Source: JAEUMG01 sp963805405 (GTDB taxonomy: Bacteria; Pseudomonadota; Alphaproteobacteria; Rhizobiales; Aestuariivirgaceae). Taken from it: a DNA stretch of 64,000 nucleotides. Below the pieces are notes generated by a model that ran no database searches, had not been told where the DNA came from, and saw only the letters and a list, made by a program, of their open reading frames with translations. Of the stretch, positions 7,949 to 16,752 are shown one piece after another; position 1 is the stretch's first letter; each line of letters opens with the position of its first letter. A program made the translations under genes and the position numbers. The stretch covers positions 1 to 64,000 of the forward strand of contig CAWDUC010000015.1 in the NCBI GenBank assembly GCA_963805405.1, written 5' to 3'.

Positions 7949-9132
7949 GCACGCCTATCCAAAATCTTCATTGCGTCACCGATCCAGGCGATATTGGCGC
8001 TGCGCAAATGGCCCCAATTGTAGAACGCGAGTTCACGGACTCCGCCCTCGACCAGCGCTTCGATCGCAGAAATGAATTCTCCACGACTGGTGAAGTCGGG
8101 AAAGGCCGGCCGCAAAATTCCCCGCAGCGTGCCAACGCCGTTCAATCGGCGCTTGATATCGAACAGATCGGCCCTTACCCGATTGGCGCCTGGCTCATAG
8201 AAACAGGCTTCGATGATACCGGCGGTCTGCGCGAGTGCGGCAAGATCGCTTCCTTCATACCAGGCGCCGGCTGTCGGCCGCGCCACCGACGGGATCACGG
8301 CAACGTTGACATCCTTGCGGACCGTGGCACGGATCTCGGAAACCAGCGATGTGACAACATCGCAGCGCCAGTCGAGATAGGATCGAAGCGCGCCTTCGCT
8401 TCGGGTGTCAGCCAACCAGAGTGCCTCTGCCATGTCCGGAGGAAAATCGACATCGCTTGCGAGATATCCAGTGATGTTTGCAGCAACGCGCGACTTCAAT
8501 CCGCGCGCATCGATTCCGACGGACTGCGCGGCACTGACGCAATGATCGCAGAAGCACAGACCAAGCTGCGCATCGAGCCAGCGGTTCGGCGCGTTGAGCG
8601 CGAATTCATGGTGGAAGCCATGCGCATAGGGCAGGAAGCCCGGCGATTCGAGCGTCAGTCCGCAAATATCGTAGTGATCTGCGACATCCTTTGCGAGCGC
8701 CACGGCATAGGCGCGGGCGTCGGGCGCGGAAGGACAGAGATTGTAGACATAGCGGTCGCCATAGGCATTTGCGACGCAGGAAGTGGGGTTGGCGGTTCCA
8801 AGCAGCGTGTTGTGCATCAAGACGAGCCAGACATTGACCGCCATCTTCTTCGTCACGGCCAGTTCAGCCATGACGTCGTTGCTGGACAGGATGGAATTGG
8901 CGACCGGCTTTATCGCACCGTAGTAGCCGGGCGTCGTCTTGAAATAGACCGTTCCATCTTCAGGGAAATAGACCTTTCCCTTCTGGCCATGCGGCCTGAG
9001 GAACTTGCCCGCATGATAACTCCCCGCAATAGTGACGGTATCAAGCCCAAGCGCCATGAATTGTCGCTGCGCTTCGGGGATCCCCGCTTCTACGAGGTCC
9101 CAGGCATAGGCGTAGATCGCGCGATAGCTCAT
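7945..9132 (-). CDS. Putative TIM-barrel (glycoside-hydrolase-like) protein with a CxxC motif
   Basis: A 395-residue soluble protein without signal peptide. The start MSYRAIYAYAWDLVEAG and alternating hydrophobic strands followed by helices suggest a (beta/alpha)8 barrel. A CFCDHC motif near residue 190 resembles the cysteine cluster in some glycosidase-like families (GH42-type and related uncharacterised barrels), where it may bind zinc. A run GLTLESPGFLPYAHG carries a conserved-looking glutamate that could be catalytic, and FYNWGHL lies near the end. I cannot name the family with confidence. Its start overlaps the upstream stop as TAATG and its stop overlaps the SDR start, so it is tightly embedded in the operon. 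Confidence 0.6.
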   Translation of the reverse strand: MSYRAIYAYAWDLVEAGIPEAQRQFMALGLDTVTIAGSYHAGKFLRPHGQKGKVYFPEDGTVYFKTTPGYYGAIKPVANSILSSNDVMAELAVTKKMAVNVWLVLMHNTLLGTANPTSCVANAYGDRYVYNLCPSAPDARAYAVALAKDVADHYDICGLTLESPGFLPYAHGFHHEFALNAPNRWLDAQLGLCFCDHCVSAAQSVGIDARGLKSRVAANITGYLASDVDFPPDMAEALWLADTRSEGALRSYLDWRCDVVTSLVSEIRATVRKDVNVAVIPSVARPTAGAWYEGSDLAALAQTAGIIEACFYEPGANRVRADLFDIKRRLNGVGTLRGILRPAFPDFTSRGEFISAIEALVEGGVRELAFYNWGHLRSANIAWIGDAMKILDRRA

Positions 9133-9476
9133 TACGATGGTTGGCCGGAGAACCAGCCTTCCTTCAAGTAGTGCATGTATTCGAAGATCGTATTGTACTT
9201 GCGAATGAAGACGACTTCGAGAAAGTCGCCGACCACGAATGGTGGAATGATGATTTCCTGTCCCATGATGTGCGGCCCCAGGTCATCAACGCGAAAGGCC
9301 ACATGCGGATTGGCTTTGATGATCGTGGGAACTGTGCTGTCCGGTTCGTAGCGCAGAAACTCGATATGTTCGGGATGATCATGCGGGTTGGTCACCCACA
9401 CGCGGCTCTGTTCGACCCAATTCTCCCCTGGCTGCGGCAGGGTGGTTGTAATGCCGACATGATCGAATACGAACAC
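9132..9476 (-). CDS. VOC/glyoxalase-like small protein
   Basis: With the GTG at 9476, preceded by GGGGG at 6-base spacing, the product has 114 residues. It opens FVFDHVGITTTLPQPGENW, which resembles the first beta-alpha-beta unit of vicinal-oxygen-chelate proteins. HIEFLRYEPDS and VAFRVDDL resemble the next strands, including a plausible metal-ligand glutamate. A longer frame to a TTG at 9518 has no ribosome binding site. It lies between the substrate-binding protein of the ABC importer and the barrel-like protein and shares the operon. It may be an isomerase or lyase acting on the imported compound; the substrate is unknown. Confidence 0.6.
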   Translation of the reverse strand: MFVFDHVGITTTLPQPGENWVEQSRVWVTNPHDHPEHIEFLRYEPDSTVPTIIKANPHVAFRVDDLGPHIMGQEIIIPPFVVGDFLEVVFIRKYNTIFEYMHYLKEGWFSGQPS

Positions 9477-9536
9477 GAACTGCCCCCAACGTCTCGGGAA
9501 AGCGGCGGCGGCGCGCAAGCACCGCCGCCAAAAGCG

Positions 9537-10664
9537 TCAGAGACGCTTGCTGATGGCGTCGACGTCGACGGCCTTGTAGGCATCCGACAAGGCAAAGCCG
9601 TCGGCATCCGCCTTGACCTTTGCTGCATCGAAACCATTGGCAGCATCGACATAGTCGTTCTTGACGACGTCTTCGGTTTTGAAGTCGCCGCTGATCTGGC
9701 CGATCTCACGTCCTGTGTCGAAGAACAATTGCCAGCTGTCGAGAATGTGGAAGCCCCACTTCTTGCGTTCGTCCCACCGGCCGCGGAAGACGTTTGCAAG
9801 CTGCATCATGGATTCAGTGGCAACTTCGGGTGTCATCTGCGAAGACAGACCGGGGAACTGCTCCATGACGATCTGCGTCGCAGCGCGGGGATTGAGGTGG
9901 CCAAACTCAAGACCGGCCGCCCAGGCCTTGAAATACCTCTCATAGAGGTCCTTCTTGGCTGCATCCTCGAAGTCAGCCTTGCGGATAACCATGCTATTGG
10001 CGGGAAGCTTAGAGAAATCACGCCCGAGAATGTAGTCGAAATCGAGCCCCTGGCCCTTCCACTGGGCGCGCAGGCCCTCCCACGACAACGCCGCGTCCCC
10101 CTTGCCTTGTGCAACCGCAGTGCCCCAGGTCGGCCAACCGGCATCCACATACTTCACTTTGGAAATGTCGACACCTGCGGCCTTCAACATCGGATCGGTG
10201 ATTGACTGCCAACCCGCGCTGCCGAGAACAATCGTCTTGCCTTCGAGCCCCTTGATGTCGGCAGGCGCTTCGCCCTTCCGGAAGGCGAAGTCGAACACAT
10301 CCGCGCCTCCCATTTCGAACACTGAGACGAGCGGAATGCCTTGCGCCAGAGCGAGTGAGAAGACGCCCGGGGATGGAAATCCCACGTCCGCTTGGTTCTG
10401 ATCGACCAGCTTGACGGTCGCTGTTGCCTCCGAGGGGCCGGGCTCGAGGGCCGTTTCAATGTCGCCAAAATAGCCGAATTTCTTGGCGACCCAGTAGGGG
10501 TAGTCATCCAGCACTTCCACAGTGCCGCGGGGGCTCACCCAGCGGACGACTTCGGCGGCGTGCGCTTGGCGCGACCCCATAAGTCCGCCCAGTGTAACGG
10601 CCGAAATTCCGCTGGCTGTGAGCGTGAGAAGCCGGCGACGCCCGATTTTCGTGTATTCAACCAT
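9537..10664 (-). CDS. ABC transporter substrate-binding protein, NitT/TauT (SsuA-like) type
   Basis: A secreted binding protein of about 375 residues. The N-terminus carries a twin-arginine-type signal (GRRRLLTLTASG) and a cleavage site after AHA, followed by AEVVRWVSPRGT. The mature part has the pattern of the NMT1/SsuA/TauA family: WVAKKFGYFGD near the start and QADVGFPSPGVFSLALAQG forming the ligand cleft. I chose the ATG at 10664, 8 bases after GGAGG; an ATG 6 bases upstream is too close to it. Permease and ATPase genes lie upstream in the same operon. The ligand cannot be read from sequence, but the enzymes downstream point to a carbohydrate-like or aromatic compound. Confidence 0.85.
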   Translation of the reverse strand: MVEYTKIGRRRLLTLTASGISAVTLGGLMGSRQAHAAEVVRWVSPRGTVEVLDDYPYWVAKKFGYFGDIETALEPGPSEATATVKLVDQNQADVGFPSPGVFSLALAQGIPLVSVFEMGGADVFDFAFRKGEAPADIKGLEGKTIVLGSAGWQSITDPMLKAAGVDISKVKYVDAGWPTWGTAVAQGKGDAALSWEGLRAQWKGQGLDFDYILGRDFSKLPANSMVIRKADFEDAAKKDLYERYFKAWAAGLEFGHLNPRAATQIVMEQFPGLSSQMTPEVATESMMQLANVFRGRWDERKKWGFHILDSWQLFFDTGREIGQISGDFKTEDVVKNDYVDAANGFDAAKVKADADGFALSDAYKAVDVDAISKRL

Positions 10665-10735
10665 TTTCATTTCCTCCACTGTTGCTTTTCTTCTGGGTTA
10701 TACCGGCTAAACGATCTTTCGGCCGGCCACCCGCT

Positions 10736-11587
10736 TCACGCGTCCCAACTGGCCCATTTTTTTCCGAGCCAGAAGAAGAAAATGTAGATCGATATGCCGA
10801 GTATTGCGAGAATCAAGATGATCGCAAAGAACTGCGGCATCCGGATAAGAGCCGAGTAATAGGTCAGCCTGTTTCCGAGCCCCTCTGCACCGCCGACCAT
10901 CTCGGCGCCGATCGTCGTCAGCAATCCGAAGATAGAACCGACCATGAGGCCGACGATGATCATCGGCATCGCCATGGGGATGCGAATTTTGGTAAAAATC
11001 TGAAATGTGTTGGCGCCGAAGGAGCGTGCAAGCGCGATTTTTGCCAGGTCGACCCGCCGAAAACCCGTGGCGGAATTGATCATCACCATCGGGCCGCTCG
11101 CCAAGGCGACTGCGATAATCCGCGGCTCGCTGCCGAAGCCGAAACGCAGGATCAGCAACGGTACCAGTGCGAGCATGGGTGTCGTCACCAGAAGGAGGAT
11201 GTAGGGCGTGATGACTTTCTCGACGAACGGGAATTGCGTGATGACGGCGGCCAATAGGAAGCCGATGGATCCACCAATGGCAAAGCCGACGAGTAACTCG
11301 TAGATAGTGATCAATAGGTGCGGCCAGATGAACTTCCACTCCGTGAAGAGTGCCATGATGATCTGGCTTGGCTTCGGAAGGACATATTGCGGGACGTTGA
11401 AGGCGGTGAGGAGGAATTCGGTGCCGCCTACAATGACGAGGGCAACAAGCGCGATCACGATTATTTCAAGCTTTGTGCGGTGTTCGCCAAGCGCAAAAGA
11501 CGCGCCTGATAAGCCCACGCCCGACGCGGCCTGATGCTTCTTGTTGAACTCGGGGATTTTCTCGGCCAGCGCTTTCTCCACGCCCAC
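10736..11587 (-). CDS. ABC transporter permease, NitT/TauT type
   Basis: A 283-residue inner-membrane permease with about six transmembrane helices and the family's LPKPSQI motif after the first (YVLPKPSQIIMALF). The cytoplasmic EAA-type loop that contacts the ATPase is GFRRVDLAKIALARSFGAN (near residues 175-195). The C-terminal GAEMVGGAEGLGNRL segment is also typical of SsuC/TauC permeases. The gene sits between the ATPase gene and the binding-protein gene, completing a three-part importer of the nitrate/sulfonate/taurine class. Confidence 0.88.
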   Translation of the reverse strand: MGVEKALAEKIPEFNKKHQAASGVGLSGASFALGEHRTKLEIIVIALVALVIVGGTEFLLTAFNVPQYVLPKPSQIIMALFTEWKFIWPHLLITIYELLVGFAIGGSIGFLLAAVITQFPFVEKVITPYILLLVTTPMLALVPLLILRFGFGSEPRIIAVALASGPMVMINSATGFRRVDLAKIALARSFGANTFQIFTKIRIPMAMPMIIVGLMVGSIFGLLTTIGAEMVGGAEGLGNRLTYYSALIRMPQFFAIILILAILGISIYIFFFWLGKKWASWDA

Positions 11588-11613
11588 TCTCCTCTAACAT
11601 CGCCGAACATGGA

Positions 11614-12441
11614 TCATGTGATGGCGAGCCCCGCTGCGGCGCCGCGCCCATGCTCGATCCGAGACTTGATGTGCAATACACGCTCGATGAAATCGGGCTT
11701 TGTCTGGATATCGACCGATCGCGGGCGCGGAATGTCGACATCGTAGATCTCCGCGATCCGCCCGGGCCGCGCCGACATCACAGCCACGCGATCGGCCAGG
11801 AAGATCGCTTCCGCGATGGAATGCGTGACGAACGCGATGGTCTTACCCGTCTCCATCCAGATTTCCTGGATCAACAGGTTCATTTCATCGCGCGTGAAAG
11901 CGTCAAGCGCACCGAAGGGCTCATCCATGAGGAGCACGGAAGGGTCGACCGCCAGGCTTCTGACGATGGAAGCACGCTGTTGCATGCCCCCGGAAAGCTC
12001 GCGCGGGTACTTTTTCTCGAAACCTGCCAGGGAAACGCGCTCCAGGAGCTTTTGAATCTTGGCGCGGTCCGGCTTCTTCCTCTTCAATTCGAACGGCAGT
12101 TCGATGTTCTTCTCGAGGCTTCGCCAAGGCAGGAGGTTCGCATCCTGAAATATCATCGCGATTTCAGGATTTGGCTTTGTGACAACGGTGTTGCCCAATC
12201 GGATCTCACCGCTGCTTAGCGGGTGCAGCCCGGCCATTGACCAGAGCAAGGTCGTCTTGCCGCATCCGGAGGGTCCCAATATGCAGAGAAACTCGCCTTC
12301 GCGGACGTCGAGAGAAACCGAATCCAGAGCGTGCACGGCGCCCGACCGCGTGCTGTAGTGTTTGCTCGCTTCCCGGATCGCCATTTTGACATTACGCGCC
12401 GTACCACCCGTGCGCGTAATTCTGGGATTCTCGGCATTCAT
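11614..12441 (-). CDS. ABC transporter ATP-binding protein, NitT/TauT type
   Basis: A 275-residue ATPase energising the importer. Walker A GPSGCGKTT is at residues 56-64, the Q-loop is in IAMIFQDANLLPW, the signature is LSGGMQQR, Walker B is LLMDEPFGALD, and the switch histidine is in FVTHSIAEA. This is the first gene of the minus-strand operon. The region upstream (12442-12695) separates it from the divergent rpiR gene. The start at 12441 has a weak ribosome binding site, and the ATG at Met20 (before AIREASKHYS) is an alternative. Confidence 0.88.
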   Translation of the reverse strand: MNAENPRITRTGGTARNVKMAIREASKHYSTRSGAVHALDSVSLDVREGEFLCILGPSGCGKTTLLWSMAGLHPLSSGEIRLGNTVVTKPNPEIAMIFQDANLLPWRSLEKNIELPFELKRKKPDRAKIQKLLERVSLAGFEKKYPRELSGGMQQRASIVRSLAVDPSVLLMDEPFGALDAFTRDEMNLLIQEIWMETGKTIAFVTHSIAEAIFLADRVAVMSARPGRIAEIYDVDIPRPRSVDIQTKPDFIERVLHIKSRIEHGRGAAAGLAIT

Positions 12442-12649
12442 GAATGCGTTTTAACCCCGCCAGCTCCGCCTCTTATGAAATGATCTTACAACTTTCTTGG
12501 ACACGCAATAGCCATGTTGCCGGCAGGCAAATGCTGGCAAAGCTCAATTAGCCCCGAGAATTGATGGTCGGCATAGGATTGATGCGGGGATCTTCACAAA
12601 GACCAGCCTTAGGCTATGTATCTTGCGCCCTTGCAATATGCATGGAGAA

Positions 12650-12664
12650 TGTAATTAATTTACG
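12650..12664. promoter_or_regulatory. HexR-like box: candidate RpiR-family operator
   Basis: The sequence TGTAATTAATTTACG lies 31 bases before the chosen start of the rpiR-type gene. It matches 13 of 15 positions of the box known for HexR, an RpiR-family regulator (TGTAATTAAATTACA, recalled from knowledge of the family). The location between the two divergent transcription units fits autoregulation and possibly control of both. Only one copy was seen. Confidence 0.4.
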
Positions 12665-12695
12665 GAGGTCATTAGTCCAGCCGGGGAGACGGCAA

Positions 12696-13619
12696 ATGCT
12701 CCTTAGTGCACAGAGGCCCTCAACGATCGACATTGTCTCGCGGCTGCAAAGGGTCGTCTTGCCGCCTGCTGAGCGCAGTGTCGCGCAGATCGTCGCTGCC
12801 GATTACCAAGCTGCGACGCGGATGACGATCGCCGAGCTTGCCGCAAGAGCGGAGGTGAGCCAGCCCACCGTCACGCGCTTTTGCCGGTCAGTCGGCTGCG
12901 CATCATTCTCCGAATTCAAGATCAGCCTTGCAACCACGTTGACCGTTGCGGCCGCCTATCTCAAATCGGAGCGTGCTTTCGACGACGATACCGGGAAACT
13001 TGCGCAACGTATCATGACGCGTGCCGCAAATGCGGTGCGCGAATGCCTCGATCAAATCGATCCGACAGTGGTGGACAAAGCCATCACCGCTCTCGCGGAA
13101 AGCCGGCGCATCGACCTTTATGGTCAAGGCGGTGGTTCGGCTGCGATGATCGAGGACGCCAAACTGCGACTATTCCGGCTGGGTCTTCCGGTTTCGGCCT
13201 ATGCAGACGGGCATCAACAACGCATGTCCGCGGCAACCCTTCAACAGGGCGACGGCGTCTTGGCGATATCCAATAGCGGGCGGTCAAAGTCGGTTGTTGA
13301 TGCGGTGGAGATCGCGCGCTCCTTCGGTGCGGCGACCGTCGCCATTACGAGACCAGGAACGCCGCTTGCGAAAGCAGCCGACATCGTCATTGCGATGACG
13401 ATCGCCGAAGGCGAAGACGTTCTCCTGCCGACGCCATCACGTTATGCGCATCTTGCAGTCATCGACACGTTGGCCGCCGGCATTGCGATCCGGCTCGGCG
13501 CCAAGGCCAGGGAGGCGTTGCGCCGCGTTCGCTATACGGTGGCGAGTATCGGAATTGCCATTCCGACACCGTCCACTGACCCTACACCGTTCATGACTGA
13601 CTTATCGCCCGAGGAATAG
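12696..13619 (+). CDS. RpiR/HexR-family transcriptional regulator (HTH plus SIS domain)
   Basis: With the ATG at 12696, behind GGGGAGA, the protein has 307 residues. An N-terminal RpiR helix-turn-helix (about 10-75) includes MTIAELAARAEVSQPTVTRF. A SIS sugar-isomerase domain (about 120-255) includes RIDLYGQGGGSAAMIEDA and GVLAISNSGRSKSVVDA, the phospho-sugar binding loops. Such regulators sense phosphorylated sugars. A longer frame to 12561 would pass through the candidate operator and lacks a better ribosome binding site. It is divergent from the importer operon and 4 bases upstream of the flavin monooxygenase. It very likely controls the 5.1-15.4 kb island. Confidence 0.85.
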   Translation: MLLSAQRPSTIDIVSRLQRVVLPPAERSVAQIVAADYQAATRMTIAELAARAEVSQPTVTRFCRSVGCASFSEFKISLATTLTVAAAYLKSERAFDDDTGKLAQRIMTRAANAVRECLDQIDPTVVDKAITALAESRRIDLYGQGGGSAAMIEDAKLRLFRLGLPVSAYADGHQQRMSAATLQQGDGVLAISNSGRSKSVVDAVEIARSFGAATVAITRPGTPLAKAADIVIAMTIAEGEDVLLPTPSRYAHLAVIDTLAAGIAIRLGAKAREALRRVRYTVASIGIAIPTPSTDPTPFMTDLSPEE

Positions 13620-13623
13620 CGCT

Positions 13624-15394
13624 TTGCGAGAAACGCCGGCAACCAAGATTTCTGCGGCCTGGATTGAAGAGCTCAATGCGGCACTCGTCGCTCGCGACGC
13701 CATCGCTGCTGCGGCCTTATTTGGTGAAGAATGTTACTGGCGCGATCTCATCGCACTGACCTGGAACATCCGCACCGCCGAAGGCCGCGATGCCATTGCC
13801 AATATGCTCAAGGCAACGATTCCAGCAGTCCATCCATTCAATTTCAAGATCAGCGAGGAGGCACGCGAATTCCAAGACTTTATCGAAGCCTGGTTTACAT
13901 TTGAAACCTCGCAGTCGCGTGGGATCGGACACCTGCGGCTGAAGAATGGAATGGGCTTTACACTTCTGACGACGATGACCGAACTCAAAGGATTCGAGGA
14001 GCGCAAGGGTGCGACGCGCGAGCACGGCGTTGTCCATGGTGCGATCCGGGATCGTGAAACTTGGCTTGCCCGAAAGACCGCCGAAGAGGCCGAGCTTGGG
14101 GATACCAAGCAACCCTATTGCGTCATCATCGGCGGGGGCCAAGGGGGCATCGCGCTGGGAGCGCGCCTCGGGCGCCTCGGAGTGCCAACGATCATTCTCG
14201 AGAAGAATGAGCGGGCGGGTGATTCCTGGCGCAACCGCTACCAATCCCTCGTTCTCCACGATCCGGTCTGGTATGATCATCTGCCCTATCTGCCATTTCC
14301 CGAGCATTGGCCGATCTTTACGCCCAAGGACAAGATGGGCGACTGGCTCGAAATTTACGCCAAGGTGATGGAGCTGAATTACTGGGCTTCATCGCAATGC
14401 GTGAACGCCGTCTATGATGCAGCGAATCGGGAATGGGCTGTCACTGTCGATCGCGGTGGAAGGACAGTTACGCTGAAGCCCAAACAGCTTGTGTTCGCGA
14501 CAGGATCCTACGGTCCACCGCGCGAAATCGAGCTTCCCGGCCAGAGACGGCTTTCGGGGCGAATTCATTCATTCGAGCCGCTATTTGAGCGGAAGCCCCT
14601 ATCGCGGCAAGAGATGCGTTGTCATTGGATCCAATAGTTCAGCGCATGACATCTGCGCCGATCTCTGGGAAAGCGGCGCCGAAGTGACGATGATCCAACG
14701 GTCGCCAACGACGGTTGTGCGCTCGGAAACCATGATGGAAATGGCGTTTGCCGGCCTCTACTCCGAGGATGCGCTTAATCGGGGAATCAGCGTAGAGCGG
14801 GCGGACCTAATCTTTGCGTCCATTCCGTTCCGCCTCATGGCTGCCTGGCAGAAGCCAGTTTATTCCCAGATCGCGGCGCGCGATTCTGACCTAATTGCAA
14901 GGCTGAACGCCGCGGGATTTGAAACGGACTATGGCCCCGATGATTCGGGACTTATGATGAAGGCGCTACGCACAGGCTCCGGCTATTATCTGGATGTAGG
15001 CGCGTCTGAACTCATTGCGACAGGCCAGGTCAAGCTTCGCAGCAAGGTAGAGCCCGTCGCATTCAAAGAGGGAGGGATCGTTCTGTCGGATGGCAGCGAA
15101 TTGCCGGCCGATCTTGTCGTTGCCGCAACCGGCTATCTGCCCATGAATGAGTGGGTTGCGCAAATTGTCTCGCGCGAAACCGCCGACCTGGTCGGGCCGA
15201 ATTGGGGCTACGGCTCCGGCACGCCGGGCGATCCCGGCCCGTGGCAGGGCGAATTGCGCAATATGTGGAAACCGTTGAAGCATGAAGCCATGTGGTTTCA
15301 CGGCGGCAACCTTCATCTTTCAAGGCATTATTCGCTGTATATGGCCTTGCAAATCAAGGCCCGAATGGAAGGCTTGCCGACTCCGGTATATTGA
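13624..15394 (+). CDS. Flavin-containing monooxygenase with N-terminal SnoaL-like region (one frameshift as given)
   Basis: The first ~130 residues resemble a SnoaL/NTF2-like cone. They are followed by a FAD-binding Rossmann motif IIGGGQGGIALGARLG (about 169-184), an ATG-type motif LVFATGSYGPP, an NADPH-binding motif CVVIGSNSSAHDICADL and a late LVVAATGYLPM. This is the layout of the 'flavoprotein involved in K+ transport' (CzcO-like) monooxygenases. The reading frame changes by +1 at the GGGG run 14556-14559; dropping one G joins the halves as LSGEFIHSSRY. A single sequencing insertion is likely. The start is a TTG, 4 bases after rpiR, with GAGGA upstream. The enzyme probably hydroxylates or performs Baeyer-Villiger oxidation on the island's substrate. 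Confidence 0.8.
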
Positions 15395-15496
15395 GCTGCG
15401 CGCCGCCCCATATTAGGGGTGCAGCGTAGGCTAGAGATGACGAAAGCGTCGTCTCAGGCAGGGGCTTCTCATTCGCACCCATCAATTTATCGCATT

Positions 15497-15625
15497 CATG
15501 GCGTATAGGTTATTCCGATAAGCACGCCCTCAGGGCTTAGCAGCCGCGTCACTATCTGGGCCTACGGTTCTTCGCGGTTGTCGACCAGGACCTTGTAGCC
15601 CCCGCTTTCAGGGCCAATTGGCGAA
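15497..15625 (-). pseudogene. C-terminal remnant of a VOC/glyoxalase-like protein
   Basis: The minus strand encodes LRQLALKAGG, then in another frame YKVLVDNREEP, a TAG stop, and AQIVTRLLSPEGVLIGITYT. This resembles the C-terminus of vicinal-oxygen-chelate proteins, where the EPW-Q and LLSPEG(L/I)L-G segments carry a metal ligand; the tryptophan codon is replaced by TAG. Both a frameshift and a stop are present and the N-terminal part is missing. The rest of 15395-15813 holds no gene that I can see apart from the presumed promoter of the cold-shock gene. Confidence 0.45.
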
Positions 15626-15813
15626 GTTGGGAACTCCCCTTAGAGCTTCCGTATGGTAGTGATCCGGTCGTCTGGGCGTTGCTCGATTGGCAGGCCCAGC
15701 GTATCGACATCGAAAAAATTTGGATTTCTCGGGATCTTTGAGAAAACCGGTGCTCTTGAGAGTGACGCGGCTATCCTATATGGCTAGATTCTTCTCCAAC
15801 TATTGGGACAATC

Positions 15814-16428
15814 ATGGGCCGCTACAAAAGCCACCGAGAACCGCGCCGTCGCGGTTTTGACGATGACAATTACTCTTCACGCGATCGCCACAGTCAACCT
15901 GAACGTAGTTCACACCCTTCACCTGGCACTAGCTCGTCGCCCGCGACGACCGCGGTCGTGTCGTGGTTCAATGCGGACAAAGGGTTTGGTTTCGTCAAGG
16001 CCAGTGATGGCTCAGACGCATTCCTGCACGTTCGTGCGTTGGAGGCTGCCGGTCACAATTCAGTTCCCCCAGGCGCGACATTGACGGTCAGGCTTGGAGC
16101 GGGTCTTAAAGGGCCTCAGGTTATGGAAGTGATGGAGGTCGACCTGAGCACCGTTCAGGCACAAGCGCCGACCTTGTCTCGGTCGCCACGAGGACAATCC
16201 CAACCTGAAGGCGAAGTGATTCAGGGACAGGGGACTGTGAAGTGGTTCAATGGCGAAAAGGGATTTGGGTTTATCGGCCTTGATGGTGGCGGAAAGGATG
16301 TTTTCGTTCATGCGGCAGTAGTTAATCGATCCGGGCTGACGACACTCAACGAAGGGCAGAAGGTGTGGATCGAATATGCGATGGGCAAGAAAGGCCTGGA
16401 AGCCAAATCGGTGCGAACGACTGACTAG
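15814..16428 (+). CDS. Double cold-shock-domain protein
   Basis: A 204-residue nucleic-acid-binding protein with two cold-shock domains. The first (about 47-110) has VSWFNADKGFGFVKASDG with RNP1 KGFGFV and RNP2-like AFLHV. The second (about 138-200) has GTVKWFNGEKGFGFI and VFVHAAVV. An arginine-rich, polar N-terminal tail (about 1-45) precedes them. This two-domain form is typical of alphaproteobacteria and acts on RNA in stress or stationary phase. It stands alone, with about 400 bases upstream that could hold a long leader. The start ATG at 15814 has only a weak ribosome binding site. Confidence 0.9.
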   Translation: MGRYKSHREPRRRGFDDDNYSSRDRHSQPERSSHPSPGTSSSPATTAVVSWFNADKGFGFVKASDGSDAFLHVRALEAAGHNSVPPGATLTVRLGAGLKGPQVMEVMEVDLSTVQAQAPTLSRSPRGQSQPEGEVIQGQGTVKWFNGEKGFGFIGLDGGGKDVFVHAAVVNRSGLTTLNEGQKVWIEYAMGKKGLEAKSVRTTD

Positions 16429-16752
16429 TAGTGCAAAGGGTTTGTCGTTCGTGACATATTGAGCGGCTTATAGCGTTTCGAGTGGGCGAGTACCGCCAAG
16501 TCCTCGCCCGAATCGCGCAGGCGTTCGATGGATATCTAGCCATCCACCTAAATATCACTGGGCTTTAAACCAACTGCGTCCAGTCAGGCGTATTCAGAAC
16601 CAATTTCTCTTACAATCAAGGCCAAGGATCGCTCGCTCCTGATTAAAGCTAAAGATCGCCGATGCCCAAATGCAAGGCGCGTCTCGGAATCGCCAGCAGT
16701 TCGCAACGTATATTGACGGCACTATGAGGTACCAGGGACTTAATGCACAAGC
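16429..16752. other. Intergenic stretch, no gene recognised
   Basis: About 320 bases lie between the convergent cold-shock gene and the orphan ABC ATPase gene. No open frame with a ribosome binding site and no clear terminator hairpin followed by a T-run was seen. Confidence 0.4.
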
